Of a DNA stretch of 64,000 bases, positions 35,171-43,937 are shown one piece after another; positions within the stretch are counted from its first letter, which is position 1; each line of letters begins with the position of its first letter. Source of the stretch: Dongia_B soli (GTDB lineage Bacteria; Pseudomonadota; Alphaproteobacteria; Dongiales; Dongiaceae); contig NZ_JAXCLW010000012.1 in the NCBI RefSeq assembly GCF_034044715.1, forward strand, positions 15,643-79,642, in the 5' to 3' direction. Under the pieces are notes generated by a model. That model was given only the letters and a program-made list of their open reading frames with translations. It was not told the DNA's origin and searched no databases. The position numbers were made by a program, and so were the translations under genes.

Positions 35171-36340
35171 ATGATAAGAGTTTCACGGCCAAACCTTGGC
35201 ATTCTTGCCGCGGGTCTTCTGCTCGGCGGCACCGCCGCTCACGCCGCCGACAATCCTGGCCCAAAAGAGATCAAGCACATCGTCGATCAGACGATCCGCC
35301 CATTGATGAAAGAGAACGACATCCCCGGCATGGCCGTGGGAATCACGGTCGGCGGCAAGGCCTATGTCTTCAATTATGGCATCGCCTCAAAAAAGAGCGG
35401 GCAGAAGGTCAATGACGAAACGCTGTTCGAGATTGGCTCGGTCAGCAAGACCTTCACTGCGACCCTGGCGGGTTATGCGCAGGTGACAGGTGCCTTGTCC
35501 CTGTCCGACAAGGCGACCAAATATCTGCCGGCACTCGCCGGCAGCAGCTTCGATACGATCAGCCTGCTCGATCTTGGGGTCTATACGGCGGGCGGCTTGC
35601 CCTTGCAGTTCCCCGACAATGTCACCGATCAGGCGACAATGGTCGCGTATTACAAGGACTGGCAGCCCGCCTATGCACCCGGCACGCATCGGCTCTATTC
35701 GAATGCCAGCATCGGCCTGTTCGGCTATCTGGCGGCGCAAAGCCTGGGGCAGTCCTTCGACGATCTGATGGCACAAAAGGTCTTTCCGGCTTTCGGCCTG
35801 ACCCATAGCTATATCCACGTGCCGCAGAACAAGATGGCGAGCTATGCTTACGGCTATTCGAAAGACGGCAAACCGATCCGCGTGCGCCCGGGCGTCCTGG
35901 ATTCGGAGGCCTACGGCGTGAAGACCACCGCGTCGGACATGATCCGCTTTCTCGCGGCGAATATGAACGGCGCGAAGCTGGACGACACATTCCGCCGGGC
36001 AATCTCCGTTGCGCAAAGCGGCTATGACAAGATCGGGGACATGACACAGGGCTTGGGCTGGGAGATGTATGACTATCCAGTCACGCTCGACCGCCTGTTG
36101 GCGGGCAATTCATCCGACATGGTCCTTAAGCCGCATGATGTCACACGGCTGTCGCCGCCCGTGCCGCCGCGCCAGGATGTGCTGATCAACAAGACCGGCT
36201 CGACCAACGGTTTCGGCACGTATGTCGCTTTCGTGCCGGCCAAAAATATCGGCATCGTGTTGCTAGCGAACCGAAACTATCCCACGCCGGCGCGTGTGAC
36301 GGCCGCCTACCAGATACTGACGGCACTGGAAAAGCAATAA
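35171..36340 (+). CDS. Class C beta-lactamase (AmpC-like)
   Basis: 389 residues from ATG 35171 (MIRVSRPNLG); the longer upstream frame is the shadow of the SDR gene. A signal peptide (LGILAAGLLLGGTAAHA) exports it to the periplasm. The three serine-active-site elements are present: SVSK (Ser90, Lys93), YSN (Tyr176-Asn178) and KTG (Lys341-Gly343, in NKTGSTNGFGTYVAFVPAKN). RPGVLDSEAYGVKTTASDM and RNYPTPARVTAAYQIL are also close to the AmpC consensus, so the class is more certain than for generic serine hydrolases. No divergent ampR-type gene is next to it. Confidence 0.93.
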   Translation: MIRVSRPNLGILAAGLLLGGTAAHAADNPGPKEIKHIVDQTIRPLMKENDIPGMAVGITVGGKAYVFNYGIASKKSGQKVNDETLFEIGSVSKTFTATLAGYAQVTGALSLSDKATKYLPALAGSSFDTISLLDLGVYTAGGLPLQFPDNVTDQATMVAYYKDWQPAYAPGTHRLYSNASIGLFGYLAAQSLGQSFDDLMAQKVFPAFGLTHSYIHVPQNKMASYAYGYSKDGKPIRVRPGVLDSEAYGVKTTASDMIRFLAANMNGAKLDDTFRRAISVAQSGYDKIGDMTQGLGWEMYDYPVTLDRLLAGNSSDMVLKPHDVTRLSPPVPPRQDVLINKTGSTNGFGTYVAFVPAKNIGIVLLANRNYPTPARVTAAYQILTALEKQ

Positions 36341-36374
36341 CCCCGCCCCGCGATACCGGCGGCGCAAGGCGGGG
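36341..36374. terminator. Inverted repeat between convergent genes
   Basis: 7-base CCCCGCC/GGCGGGG arms right after the beta-lactamase stop and before the convergent binding-protein gene. It lacks a T-run, so it is only a possible terminator. Confidence 0.3.
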
Positions 36375-36385
36375 CCATGCCGGTA

Positions 36386-37969
36386 TTAGCTGATGAGCCA
36401 GGCTTTCTCGCCGATCCGGCCGTTATCCATCTCATCCAGCCCATGCGGTGTCAGGCCGCCGACCTTCTTGGTGCATGCTTCCAGCCGGTCGGCGAAGACC
36501 GCGACGATCTGGCCGCCATCGTCATGCAGCATGCGCTGCAACTCCCATAATTTCCCCTTGCGCCTGGCCGTGTCCAGTTCCGCCTTGGCTTCCAGCAGCA
36601 GCTTGTCGAAAGCTGGCACGCGCCAATGCGTATCGTTCCAGGGCGCGTCGGATTTATAGCCGACGGTGAGGACCTGGGTCGCCGAGGCGCGGGCGACCCA
36701 GAAGCAGGTGCACCATGGGGCTTTCAGCCAGACATTGTCCCAATAGCCATCGGCCGGCTGGCGGTCGATCTTTACATTGAGGCCGGCGCGACCCGCATCC
36801 GCCTGGTAGAGAACGCCCATGTCGACGGCTCCGGGGAACGCGCCATCGGAAACGGTCAAGGTCATGGCCGTGTCGCCAAGGCCGGCCTTCTTGGCATGGA
36901 ATTTCGCCTTGTCGGGATCATAGCTATATTGCGGCAGGCTGGTATTGCAGAAGGGATCGGTGGGTCGGATTGGATGATCATTGCCGACCGAGCCATAGCC
37001 ATTGAACACGGTCTTCAACACCTTTTCCCGGTCCAAGGCGTATTTCAGCGCCAGCCGCGTATCGGGATTGTCGTAGGGTTTGTGGTCGATCATCATTGGC
37101 GCGGTGTAATGCTGCGCGCCAGGCGAGCGCACCAATTGCAGGCCGTTGCTTTCGACCAGCGAGGCTGTCTTGCCGTCGATCCGGTTGACGGCATCGACCG
37201 AACCGGATACCAGCGCATTCACCCGCGCCATCCCGTCATTGACCACCGTCAAATCGAGACCGTCGAGATGACCGCGTCCGGCTTTCCAATATCCGTCCCG
37301 CTTCTTAAACTGGATACGGACACCCGGCTGGAAGCTCTCCAGCACGAAAGCGCCCGTCCCCACCGGATGCTGCCAGTCGGTGAAGCCGTTCGGCACGACC
37401 TGTACATGGTAATCGGCGAAGATGGTCGGCGTATCGGCATCGGGGCTTTCCATCGTCACCAGGATCTGGTGCGACGATAGCTTCTTGATGTCCTTGATCG
37501 CTTTCATCACCGCTGCCGCGCCGGATGTCGTATTGGCGCCGCGATGCAGGTTGATCGAATAGATGATGTCGTCGGCGTCCAGCGTCTTGCCGTTGGAGAA
37601 GGTGACACCCTTGCGGACATTGAAGATCCATTCTGTCGCACCCGGCTTGGCTTCCCAGCTTTCCGCCAGTTCCGGGATCGCCGTTCCGTCGGCATCGATC
37701 TCGACCAGGCTGTTGCGCAAGCAAAAGCCGGTCACGATCCCGACCGTGCCCGTAACGGTGCGAGGGTCGAGGCTGTCCGTGGTATTGCCGCCACCCATGC
37801 CGAGCTTCAGCACGCCGCCCGATTGCGGCTCGGCCGCGTAACCTGCTTTGGCGAGGATGGTTTGCGAAGCGACGGCACCGATGCCCAGCGCGCTCGCATA
37901 TTTCAGAAAGTCGCGGCGACCGACACCGCCGCGGCGCAGAGCCAATTGCAAATCAAGCCAGTCCGACAT
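36386..37969 (-). CDS. Peptide-type ABC transporter substrate-binding protein, Tat-exported
   Basis: 527 residues of the SBP_bac_5 family. N-terminal twin-arginine signal GRRDFLKYASALGIGAVASQTILAKAG shows export of a folded protein. Conserved features are SLDPRTVTGTVGIVTGF, WIFNVRKGVTFSNGKTLDADDIIYSINLH and LKYALDREKVLKTVFNGYGSVGNDHPI. No permease or ATPase genes adjoin it, so it is an orphan that would work with a transporter encoded elsewhere. It is convergent with the beta-lactamase. Ligand (peptide, glycoside or metal complex) not predictable. Confidence 0.9.
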   Translation of the reverse strand: MSDWLDLQLALRRGGVGRRDFLKYASALGIGAVASQTILAKAGYAAEPQSGGVLKLGMGGGNTTDSLDPRTVTGTVGIVTGFCLRNSLVEIDADGTAIPELAESWEAKPGATEWIFNVRKGVTFSNGKTLDADDIIYSINLHRGANTTSGAAAVMKAIKDIKKLSSHQILVTMESPDADTPTIFADYHVQVVPNGFTDWQHPVGTGAFVLESFQPGVRIQFKKRDGYWKAGRGHLDGLDLTVVNDGMARVNALVSGSVDAVNRIDGKTASLVESNGLQLVRSPGAQHYTAPMMIDHKPYDNPDTRLALKYALDREKVLKTVFNGYGSVGNDHPIRPTDPFCNTSLPQYSYDPDKAKFHAKKAGLGDTAMTLTVSDGAFPGAVDMGVLYQADAGRAGLNVKIDRQPADGYWDNVWLKAPWCTCFWVARASATQVLTVGYKSDAPWNDTHWRVPAFDKLLLEAKAELDTARRKGKLWELQRMLHDDGGQIVAVFADRLEACTKKVGGLTPHGLDEMDNGRIGEKAWLIS

Positions 37970-38576
37970 TCTCGTCTCCCAGTGCTATAGGTCATTGCTT
38001 TTGATGACTCGGTTGTTGGCGTGGTGGCCTCGTCGTGCAGTTCTCCCCGTTGCACGCCACCGCTGCTGTTTCCGATGTCGTTCCTCTTGATAGAGGTCAA
38101 TTTTCGCATACCGAAAATATATGCGCTTTCCGACAATCGAGATAAGCCGATACGGCCCGGCTTCGCAAGCGTCGCATTCACCGGGGTCACAAGATGCAGT
38201 GATAGCCGCGACGCATCCTGATCGCCGCAACGGTGAGGCGCTCGTACGCATCGCAAGCATCGCCAAATGCGACGCTCGTCGAGGTTGTCACCTACAAAGG
38301 CCAAGTTTGACAGCCTTGTCGCAACCGGCAACGACGGGTTAACAGCGTTGGTGACCGGCGAATTCTGTTGGCATCGGGCGATGAGCGGAACCAAGATCGA
38401 CACAAGACGAGTTTGTTGCCGACGCCGAGTTTGGATGCCAGAGGCCCTTGTCATATGTGGACGGCCTCTGCATTGGGTCGGAGACGAGGCGATGTTCGTG
38501 TTGGTTGGCTGTGGTCTGTGTCCGACCTTCAGGTGCGGCCGGTTTGCTTGCCAGGTCAATCTCCATCAATTCGGCG
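37970..38576. other. Intergenic region, no recognisable gene
   Basis: 607 bases between the Tat-exported binding protein and the short EamA gene. Short frames on both strands lack a convincing start, ribosome site or family pattern. I see no tRNA, hairpin terminator or repeat of note. Confidence 0.5.
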
Positions 38577-39014
38577 CTAAGCCTGCCAGGCGATGATGCC
38601 GGCCCCGGCGGCAATCAGCACGATGCCGAGCCAGCTCACGATCGACAGGCTCTCGCCCAGGAAGGCGACGCCGAACACAGCGACCAGCACCACGCTCAAC
38701 TTGTCGATCGGTGCCACCTGCGCCGCCTGGCCCAGTTTGAGCGCACGGAAATAGCACAGCCAGGAGGCACCGGTGGCGATGCCGGAGAGGATCAGGAAAA
38801 GATAGGTGCGGGCGGAGATGCCGCTCAATGGCTGCCATTGACCGCTGGCCAACACGATCGCAAGGACCACGCCGAGAATGACGATGGTGCGGATCAACGT
38901 CGCGAAATCCGATTGAATATTCTCGACGCCGACCTTGGCAAAGATCGCCGTCAATGCCGCGAAGGCTGCGGACAAAAACGCCCAGAAGGGCCAACTGCTC
39001 AATAGCGATTTCAT
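38577..39014 (-). CDS. Half-size EamA-domain membrane transporter
   Basis: 145 residues from ATG 39014 (MKSLLSSWPF), which has AAGGAGGAG ideally placed; six extra codons upstream are rejected. It has a single EamA repeat with five hydrophobic helices: FWAFLSAAFAALTAIFAKVGVENI, LIRTIVILGVVLAIVLASGQ, YLFLILSGIATGASWLCYFRAL, DKLSVVLVAVFGVAFLGESL and LGIVLIAAGAGIIAWQA. Half-size members are thought to work as dimers, like small multidrug resistance proteins. Solute unknown. Confidence 0.88.
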   Translation of the reverse strand: MKSLLSSWPFWAFLSAAFAALTAIFAKVGVENIQSDFATLIRTIVILGVVLAIVLASGQWQPLSGISARTYLFLILSGIATGASWLCYFRALKLGQAAQVAPIDKLSVVLVAVFGVAFLGESLSIVSWLGIVLIAAGAGIIAWQA

Positions 39015-39398
39015 CGCTCCTCCTTGGCGCATGCGTTATGCGCGGGTTCCTTGGACTCAGTCGGCAAATATCGGCGCCAACAAACGGTGTAAGACCCGCT
39101 TCCCAGTGGCGCTTATTACCGAGCTTTATTTAGGTTAAACAGAAAATGCTTGCTTTTTGTTGTGCGCTGCATCCCAATGATCGCGAGCTGCGAGCAGCCG
39201 TGCCACGGGGATCCACCGACCGAGACTGACATAAAACGTCATACGAAGGTACGCCAAGCTATTGCCTTGGCCGATGCTCCGGTTTCAATTCGGTTGCCCG
39301 TTTTTATCTCGGAGAGAAATATCCGAAAGCCGCCGAGTCATCACGTCCGACAATGAATTTGTGCAGAACGGATTACGCTTCTCGCGATGGAGGTTGGA
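39015..39398. other. Upstream region of potE, no supported gene
   Basis: 384 bases between divergent genes, more AT-rich near 39120-39160. A short TGAC/GTCA dyad sits at 39227-39241. Promoters for both neighbours must lie here, but I cannot fix them. Confidence 0.45.
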
Positions 39399-40748
39399 AT
39401 GAGTGCGCAAGGCAGTAAAATGAATGTATGGCAGCTCACCATTCTGACTGCCGTCAACATGATGGGCTCCGGCATTATCATGCTCCCGACCAAACTCGCT
39501 CAGGTCGGCACCATCTCGATCATTTCCTGGGCCATCACGGCGGGTGGTTCCATCGCCCTGGCTTATGTCTTCGCCCGCTGCGGCATGCTCAGCAAGAAGC
39601 CGGGCGGCATGGGTGGCTATGCCGAATATGCTTTCGGCAAGGGCGGCAATTACATGGCGAATTATACATATGGCCTGTCCCTGGTGATCGCCAATGTCGC
39701 TATCGCGATCACCGCCGTCGGCTATCTGGTCGTGTTGTTCAATATGGAATTGTCGCCGCTGCAGACCTGCATCTGGTCGATCGTTCTCCTCATCATCACC
39801 ACGGTCGCCAATTTCGGCGGCGCCCGCATCACCGGCCGTATCGGCGCGGTGACGGTCTGGGGCGTCATCATTCCGGTGGTCGCGGTTGCGCTCCTCGGCT
39901 GGTTCTGGTTCAGCGGTTCGACCTGGCTCGCGGCCTGGAACCCAAACAACCTGCCTTTCGGCACGGCGGTCGGCGCCTCGATCTCCCTGACCCTCTGGGC
40001 CTTTCTCGGGCTGGAATCAGCCTGCGCCAATGCCGATGCGGTGGAAAATCCCGAACGCGACGTTCCGGTTGCCGTCATGGGCGGCACGCTCGGCGCTGCC
40101 GTCATCTATATTCTCTCCACCAACGTGATCGCCGGCATCATTCCGGATCAGGAACTGGCGGCATCGACGGCACCTTTCGGCCTTGCCTTTGCGCATATGT
40201 TCTCGCCGATGGTCGGCAGCATCGTCATGGCTTTGATGGTGATCGCTTGCATTGGCTCTTTGCTCGGCTGGCAGTTCACCGTGGCACAGGTCTTCAAAAG
40301 CTCCGCCGATGTCGGCTATTTCCTACCGATCTTCGGCCGGGCGACTAAGAACGGCACGCCGATTATCGGCATGCTCGTGCTGCTTGTAGCCCAGGTTGCG
40401 CTCGCTCTGATGACCATCAGCCCCAATCTCAGCGCGCAATTCGAGCGTGTCGTCAATCTCGCCGTGGTCACCAATCTCGTGCCCTATGTCATGTGCATGG
40501 CGGCGATCTTCGCGATCCAGAAGGTGAGGCGGGTGCCGCGCTCCAAGCAGATATTCACCAACGTCATCGCCCTGATCGGCGCCGCCTATAGCTATTATGC
40601 GCTCTGGAGCTCCGGGACCGAGGCGCTGATGCTGGGTGGGCTCTGCATCTTCCTCGGCTGGACCCTGTTCGGCTTCGTCAGTGCCCGCTTCTATGATGCC
40701 GATATCAGGGCAAAGGTGAAGCATCCGGGCCTGGCCTTGCAGGACTGA
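39399..40748 (+). CDS. potE: Putrescine/ornithine antiporter
   Basis: 449 residues from ATG 39399 (MSAQGSKMNVW), preceded by GGAGG. It is an APC-superfamily permease with twelve transmembrane helices. The sequence follows the enterobacterial PotE pattern very closely from memory: NMMGSGIIMLPTKLAQVGTISIISW, GGMGGYAEYAFGKGGNYMANYTYG, LWAFLGLESACANADAVENPERDVP, and GSLLGWQFTVAQVFKSSADVGYF. PotE exchanges external ornithine for internal putrescine, or takes up putrescine with protons. Its usual partner, ornithine decarboxylase speF, is not adjacent. CadB and AdiC are related, but the match favours PotE. Confidence 0.9.
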   Translation: MSAQGSKMNVWQLTILTAVNMMGSGIIMLPTKLAQVGTISIISWAITAGGSIALAYVFARCGMLSKKPGGMGGYAEYAFGKGGNYMANYTYGLSLVIANVAIAITAVGYLVVLFNMELSPLQTCIWSIVLLIITTVANFGGARITGRIGAVTVWGVIIPVVAVALLGWFWFSGSTWLAAWNPNNLPFGTAVGASISLTLWAFLGLESACANADAVENPERDVPVAVMGGTLGAAVIYILSTNVIAGIIPDQELAASTAPFGLAFAHMFSPMVGSIVMALMVIACIGSLLGWQFTVAQVFKSSADVGYFLPIFGRATKNGTPIIGMLVLLVAQVALALMTISPNLSAQFERVVNLAVVTNLVPYVMCMAAIFAIQKVRRVPRSKQIFTNVIALIGAAYSYYALWSSGTEALMLGGLCIFLGWTLFGFVSARFYDADIRAKVKHPGLALQD

Positions 40749-40835
40749 TCACATTCCCCGGGCGTGGTCTCAGGATCGGGCCCGGTTGCCAGCCTCAATC
40801 GCATTTGCATTTGCTTACTGTTCGTCGGAAACCGC

Positions 40836-40980
40836 TCAGCGCTGTGTCATGTCGAATTCGAACCATTTCAGCGACAATCTCCTCAGCGTGCCATCGCCAT
40901 GCATGTCCTCGACCGTCTTCTTCAGCAGCTCGGCGAAGTCCTCATCACCGGCAGGATGGCGGCCGATTGCGGCACGAATG
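40836..40980 (-). pseudogene. C-terminal fragment of an amino-acid-type ABC binding protein
   Basis: About 40 codons ending EDFAELLKKTVEDMHGDGTLRRLSLKWFEFDMTQR. This is the pattern of the last helix of SBP_bac_3 periplasmic amino-acid-binding proteins (Asp-x-x-Phe-x-x-Leu-(x)n-Gly-x-x-x-x-Ile/Leu-x-x-Lys-Trp-Phe). No upstream part of such a gene is found in the preceding sequence, which instead runs into a terminator hairpin and another gene. Probably a leftover of a deleted gene. Confidence 0.4.
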
Positions 40981-41023
40981 CAAGCCAGATGATCTGCACG
41001 GGATGCCGGAGTCCGGTAAGCTA

Positions 41024-41055
41024 ACGCCGCAGACGGCACAAGGCGTCTGCGGCGT
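41024..41055 (-). terminator. Hairpin after the 11-mer-repeat protein gene
   Basis: 12-base stem (ACGCCGCAGACG / CGTCTGCGGCGT) with an 8-base loop, 28 bases downstream of the gene ending at 41083. The trailing sequence is not a strong T-run. Confidence 0.5.
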
Positions 41056-41082
41056 GTTCTTGATAAGGAAGAGCCGGTACGT

Positions 41083-41445
41083 CTATTCGCCGCCCGAGAA
41101 CCAGTTGCCGACGCGGTGGAAGAAGCCGCCGATACCGCTGCGGGCTTCCTGGGTTTTGTCTTTGGCGAAGTCGCCGGTATCCTGGGCACCTTCCTTGATC
41201 GCATGGCCGGCGTCGCTGGCGCCTTCGCCGATAGCGTGGCCGGTATCGCGGGCGCCTTCGCCGATGGCATGGCCGACATCCCTGGCACCGTCGCCGATGG
41301 CATGGCCGGTATCCTTGGCGCCTTCCTTGACCGATTGGCCGGCGGCATTGAGGTCGTCACCCACATCCTGGGCGTGGCTGACAGCCGGCAGGCTTGCGCT
41401 GAGGGTCCCGGCGAGCACCAGCATCAGCAGGGAGCGCGACAGCAT
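41083..41445 (-). CDS. Exported LEA-like protein with 11-residue repeats
   Basis: 120 residues from ATG 41445 (MLSRSLLMLVLAG); 30 upstream codons are rejected as non-coding. A signal peptide ends near SHAQD, so the protein is periplasmic or attached outside. The mature part is built from six consecutive 11-residue units, such as GHAIGEGARDT, GHAIGEGASDA and GHAIKEGAQDT, then GDFAKDKTQEA. Amphipathic helices with this period are typical of group 3 LEA and similar stress proteins that bind membranes or protect during drying. The C-terminus (GGFFHRVGNWFSGGE) is aromatic and may bind membrane. Function is inferred. Confidence 0.75.
   Translation of the reverse strand: MLSRSLLMLVLAGTLSASLPAVSHAQDVGDDLNAAGQSVKEGAKDTGHAIGDGARDVGHAIGEGARDTGHAIGEGASDAGHAIKEGAQDTGDFAKDKTQEARSGIGGFFHRVGNWFSGGE
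41168..41345. repeat. 33-base tandem repeat inside the LEA-like gene
   Basis: The 11-residue protein repeats correspond to 33-base DNA units; four clear units run 41201-41332 with degenerate copies either side. Differences between units are scattered, so the array is not freshly duplicated. Confidence 0.75.
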
Positions 41446-41600
41446 TGAGGACCGCCGCACCGAACCCTCCGCACGGACCTGGACACAGGGGCCCTGAATA
41501 TAGGGGATGGGTTGTGCAAAGCGACGCATGATCATTCTCCGTATCAGTCATAATTGTGTTGGCGCCCGATACGGCCTCGTCGCGACGGTGACCGGTTTGA

Positions 41601-41747
41601 TTAGATGAACCGGCGCCGAAGCCGATGTCGCCGGAGATGCGGTCGCAGGTGACAGATACCATGGCGACCGCGCCCAGAACGGCAAATCCGCCTGGCGGCT
41701 CGGGCGGCAAGACTGCATAGAGCGACGGCTATAACGAATTTGCGCAT
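41601..41747 (-). pseudogene. Possible frameshifted small lipoprotein gene
   Basis: Starts MRKFVIAVALCSLAA at ATG 41747, a lipoprotein-like signal. The frame then turns Arg-rich (RRICRSGRGRHG), whereas a one-base shift gives a sensible continuation EPPGGFAVLGAVAMVSVTCDRIS. The shift falls exactly where the lipobox cysteine should be. This is consistent with a broken tiny lipoprotein; a functional arginine-rich 48-residue peptide cannot be excluded. Confidence 0.25.
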
Positions 41748-42028
41748 GCTATTCTCCCATGTCACGTTCAACTTCGCGTGTGCCGTAGACCTCCGAGTAA
41801 AAGCTCTCAATAAATTCTATATGTACGAACCCCTGCGGCAAAGTGTCCGCTAGCCCATTATGCGCCTGGAACTTGAACCAATGTGAAAAGTTCACGCTCT
41901 CCCGCTATGCCTCGCAGGTGATGATATCCTATCGACCGTAAGGCCATAGAAGGCAAGCTTGGTGACAGTTGAGTTAAGCAGGCGGCGAATTCGTCAGACA
42001 GGATCAGGGCGCTGTCCAGTTCCTGGCA

Positions 42029-42156
42029 TCACCCTCGGACTTGATCCGGGGCTCATCGTGACGCCTGAACGGCACCTGCATGATGGCATGTCGGCCTTTC
42101 ACAGAACATCGTGCCAGCCTCAACCATGGAACCCTTCGGATCTAGTCCGAGGGTGA
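42029..42156. repeat. Palindromic intergenic repeat, copy A
   Basis: 128-base element bounded by inverted copies of one 20-base sequence: CACCCTCGGACTTGATCCG at 42030-42048 and its complement, with one mismatch, at 42137-42156. The arms match those of the element at 47140-47274. Such bounded palindromes in alphaproteobacterial intergenic DNA are usually REP/MITE-type repeats. Confidence 0.6.
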
Positions 42157-42255
42157 CAAGTGAGTTGTTGCAAGCGACGCGGGATGAACGCAAGAGAGTG
42201 AGGACCCGGTTCGGCACTGACTGAATTCGGAATCAGCACAGTGCCGAGGCAATAG

Positions 42256-42287
42256 AAAACCGGCGCCAGGTCTCCCGGGCGCCGGTT
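42256..42287 (-). terminator. Rho-independent terminator of the aminotransferase gene
   Basis: 10-base stem (AACCGGCGCC / GGCGCCGGTT), 10-base loop, followed on the minus strand by TTTTC. It is 36 bases after the aminotransferase stop. Confidence 0.85.
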
Positions 42288-42322
42288 CAGTTGCTCGCCG
42301 GAAGCGAGAGGATGCTGTTCGC

Positions 42323-43699
42323 TTAGCCGCTGATGCCGGGCATCAGCTTCTTTTCGCCCGTGTCACGGCCCTTGGAGAGTTCGTCCAGGGTCAGATCGAC
42401 GGCTTCTTCGAACTTGCTCAGCGTCTCTTCCAGGCACTTCTGGTCGTGGGCGGCGGAGATGAACCACGGCTCGCGGCTATCCGGTTCGCACATGACACCC
42501 ATATCGATCAGGTAACCCGCCATCGTGTCATAGAAGGTGTAATCGCTGAGCTTCCAGTTGCGATAGGTGGTCGGGGCTTCGGCGCTGAAGAACAGGCCAG
42601 ACATGCTGTAATGGCCGGTGAAGCTGTGGGGAATGCCGCGCTTCGACAGCACCTTGCCCATGCCTTCCTGCATCGCCTTGCCATAGGCAGCGGTGCGTGC
42701 CAGCGCATCGGTGTTCTTCATGATGGTGAGCGTCGCTTCGGCCGCGGCGAGGCTCATCGCCTGGGCGGTATAGGTGCCGCCATGGGCAACGCCCTTGCCG
42801 TACTTGCGCATGATCTCTTCCTTGCCGCCGATCGCCGAGATCGGATAGCCGTTGGCAACGGCCTTGGCGACGGTGAAGATATCGGCCTCAATGCCATAAA
42901 GCTCCTGGGCGCCGCCCTTGCCGACGCGGAAGCCGGTCTTCACTTCATCGACGATCATCAAGACGCCGTATTTCGTGCAGAGCTCACGCACCGCCTTGAT
43001 GAATTCCGGCTTCGAGGGGATGCCGCAGCAATTGCCGAGGATCGGCTCGATCAGCACCGCCGCAATGGTGTCGTGATTCTTCTTCAGCACCTCTTCCAGG
43101 CGGTTGGCGTCGTTATAGGGCACCTGCCAGAAGAGCTGGCGGACGAGCTGGGGAATGCCTTGGCCATAGCTGATGATCTTGGGATCCTTGCTCTGATCCT
43201 TCATGTCGTCGGGATCGGCCGTCCACATGGTGGCGTCGAACAGGCCGTGATAGGAGCCTTCGAAGGTGACGTAATTGTCCTTGCCGGTATAACCGCGGGC
43301 GAGGCGGAGCGCCGCCATCACCGCTTCGGTGCCGGAATTGGAGAAGCGCACCAGTTCGGCCGCCGGCATCATCTCCTTAATGAGCTTGGCGACGGTGACT
43401 TCCTTCTCGGTCCCCAGCGCATAGACAGTGCCGACCGGCTGGGCTTCGCGCGCGGCGGCATCGACATCCGGATGGCAATGGCCGAGGATCGCTGGGCCAT
43501 AACCCAGGCGGTAATCGATATATTCGTTGCCATCAATGTCCCAGAGGCGGGCACCCTTGCCGTGCTTCACGAACACGGTCTGCTCGTCGCCCCAATAGCG
43601 GAAGTTCGAGCTGACGCCGAGCGGCATATGTTTCAGCGCTTCTTTATAGTGCGCCTGCGACTTGGCGAGGTTGCGTCTCTGGGTTTTGATCGAAGTCAT
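42323..43699 (-). CDS. Class III PLP-dependent aminotransferase (HemL-like)
   Basis: 458 residues from ATG 43699 (MTSIKTQRRN), with a GGGAG ribosome site; 25 upstream codons are rejected. Family features are RFSNSGTEAVMAALRLARGYTGKDNYVTFEGSYHG, GVLMIVDEVKTGFRVGKGGAQELYG and the Schiff-base lysine in FTVAKAVANGYP (Lys279). It resembles glutamate-1-semialdehyde aminomutase-like proteins, but class III enzymes act on many amines or beta-amino acids. The divergent TetR-type regulator and hydrolase suggest catabolism of an amine-containing compound rather than haem synthesis. Substrate unknown. Confidence 0.9.
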   Translation of the reverse strand: MTSIKTQRRNLAKSQAHYKEALKHMPLGVSSNFRYWGDEQTVFVKHGKGARLWDIDGNEYIDYRLGYGPAILGHCHPDVDAAAREAQPVGTVYALGTEKEVTVAKLIKEMMPAAELVRFSNSGTEAVMAALRLARGYTGKDNYVTFEGSYHGLFDATMWTADPDDMKDQSKDPKIISYGQGIPQLVRQLFWQVPYNDANRLEEVLKKNHDTIAAVLIEPILGNCCGIPSKPEFIKAVRELCTKYGVLMIVDEVKTGFRVGKGGAQELYGIEADIFTVAKAVANGYPISAIGGKEEIMRKYGKGVAHGGTYTAQAMSLAAAEATLTIMKNTDALARTAAYGKAMQEGMGKVLSKRGIPHSFTGHYSMSGLFFSAEAPTTYRNWKLSDYTFYDTMAGYLIDMGVMCEPDSREPWFISAAHDQKCLEETLSKFEEAVDLTLDELSKGRDTGEKKLMPGISG

Positions 43700-43937
43700 A
43701 ATGAAAAGCTCCCGTAGGTCATCCCTAGTTTGCGTCGAAATTTGCGCGGTTGCTGTCGCTGGGGAAGCAACCATATTAAATAACGATATAGAAATCCTAG
43801 GTGAGCGGCCGGAATTTGTCTACTGCATTAAATGATCATTTAATTTCGCAAGCGCAGCAAAGCGAAATTCTTCAATGTTTTACCCTGCGAATCCTGATAG
43901 GTTACGCGACGCCAAAAGGGGCCTTATGAGGGGTAAA
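43700..43937. promoter_or_regulatory. Divergent regulatory region, aminotransferase / TetR-HTH regulator
   Basis: 238 bases between the two start codons, AT-rich in the middle (about 43770-43870), with a TTAAATGATCATTTAA-type perfect dyad at 43828-43843. The dyad is a good candidate operator for the regulator next door. Confidence 0.5.

Larger units (their letters stand above)
41838..42322. other. Intergenic region with palindromic repeat
   Basis: Apart from the repeat at 42029-42156 and the terminator at 42256-42287, I see no coding potential here. The open frame at 41959-42156 overlaps the repeat and is rejected. Confidence 0.5.
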
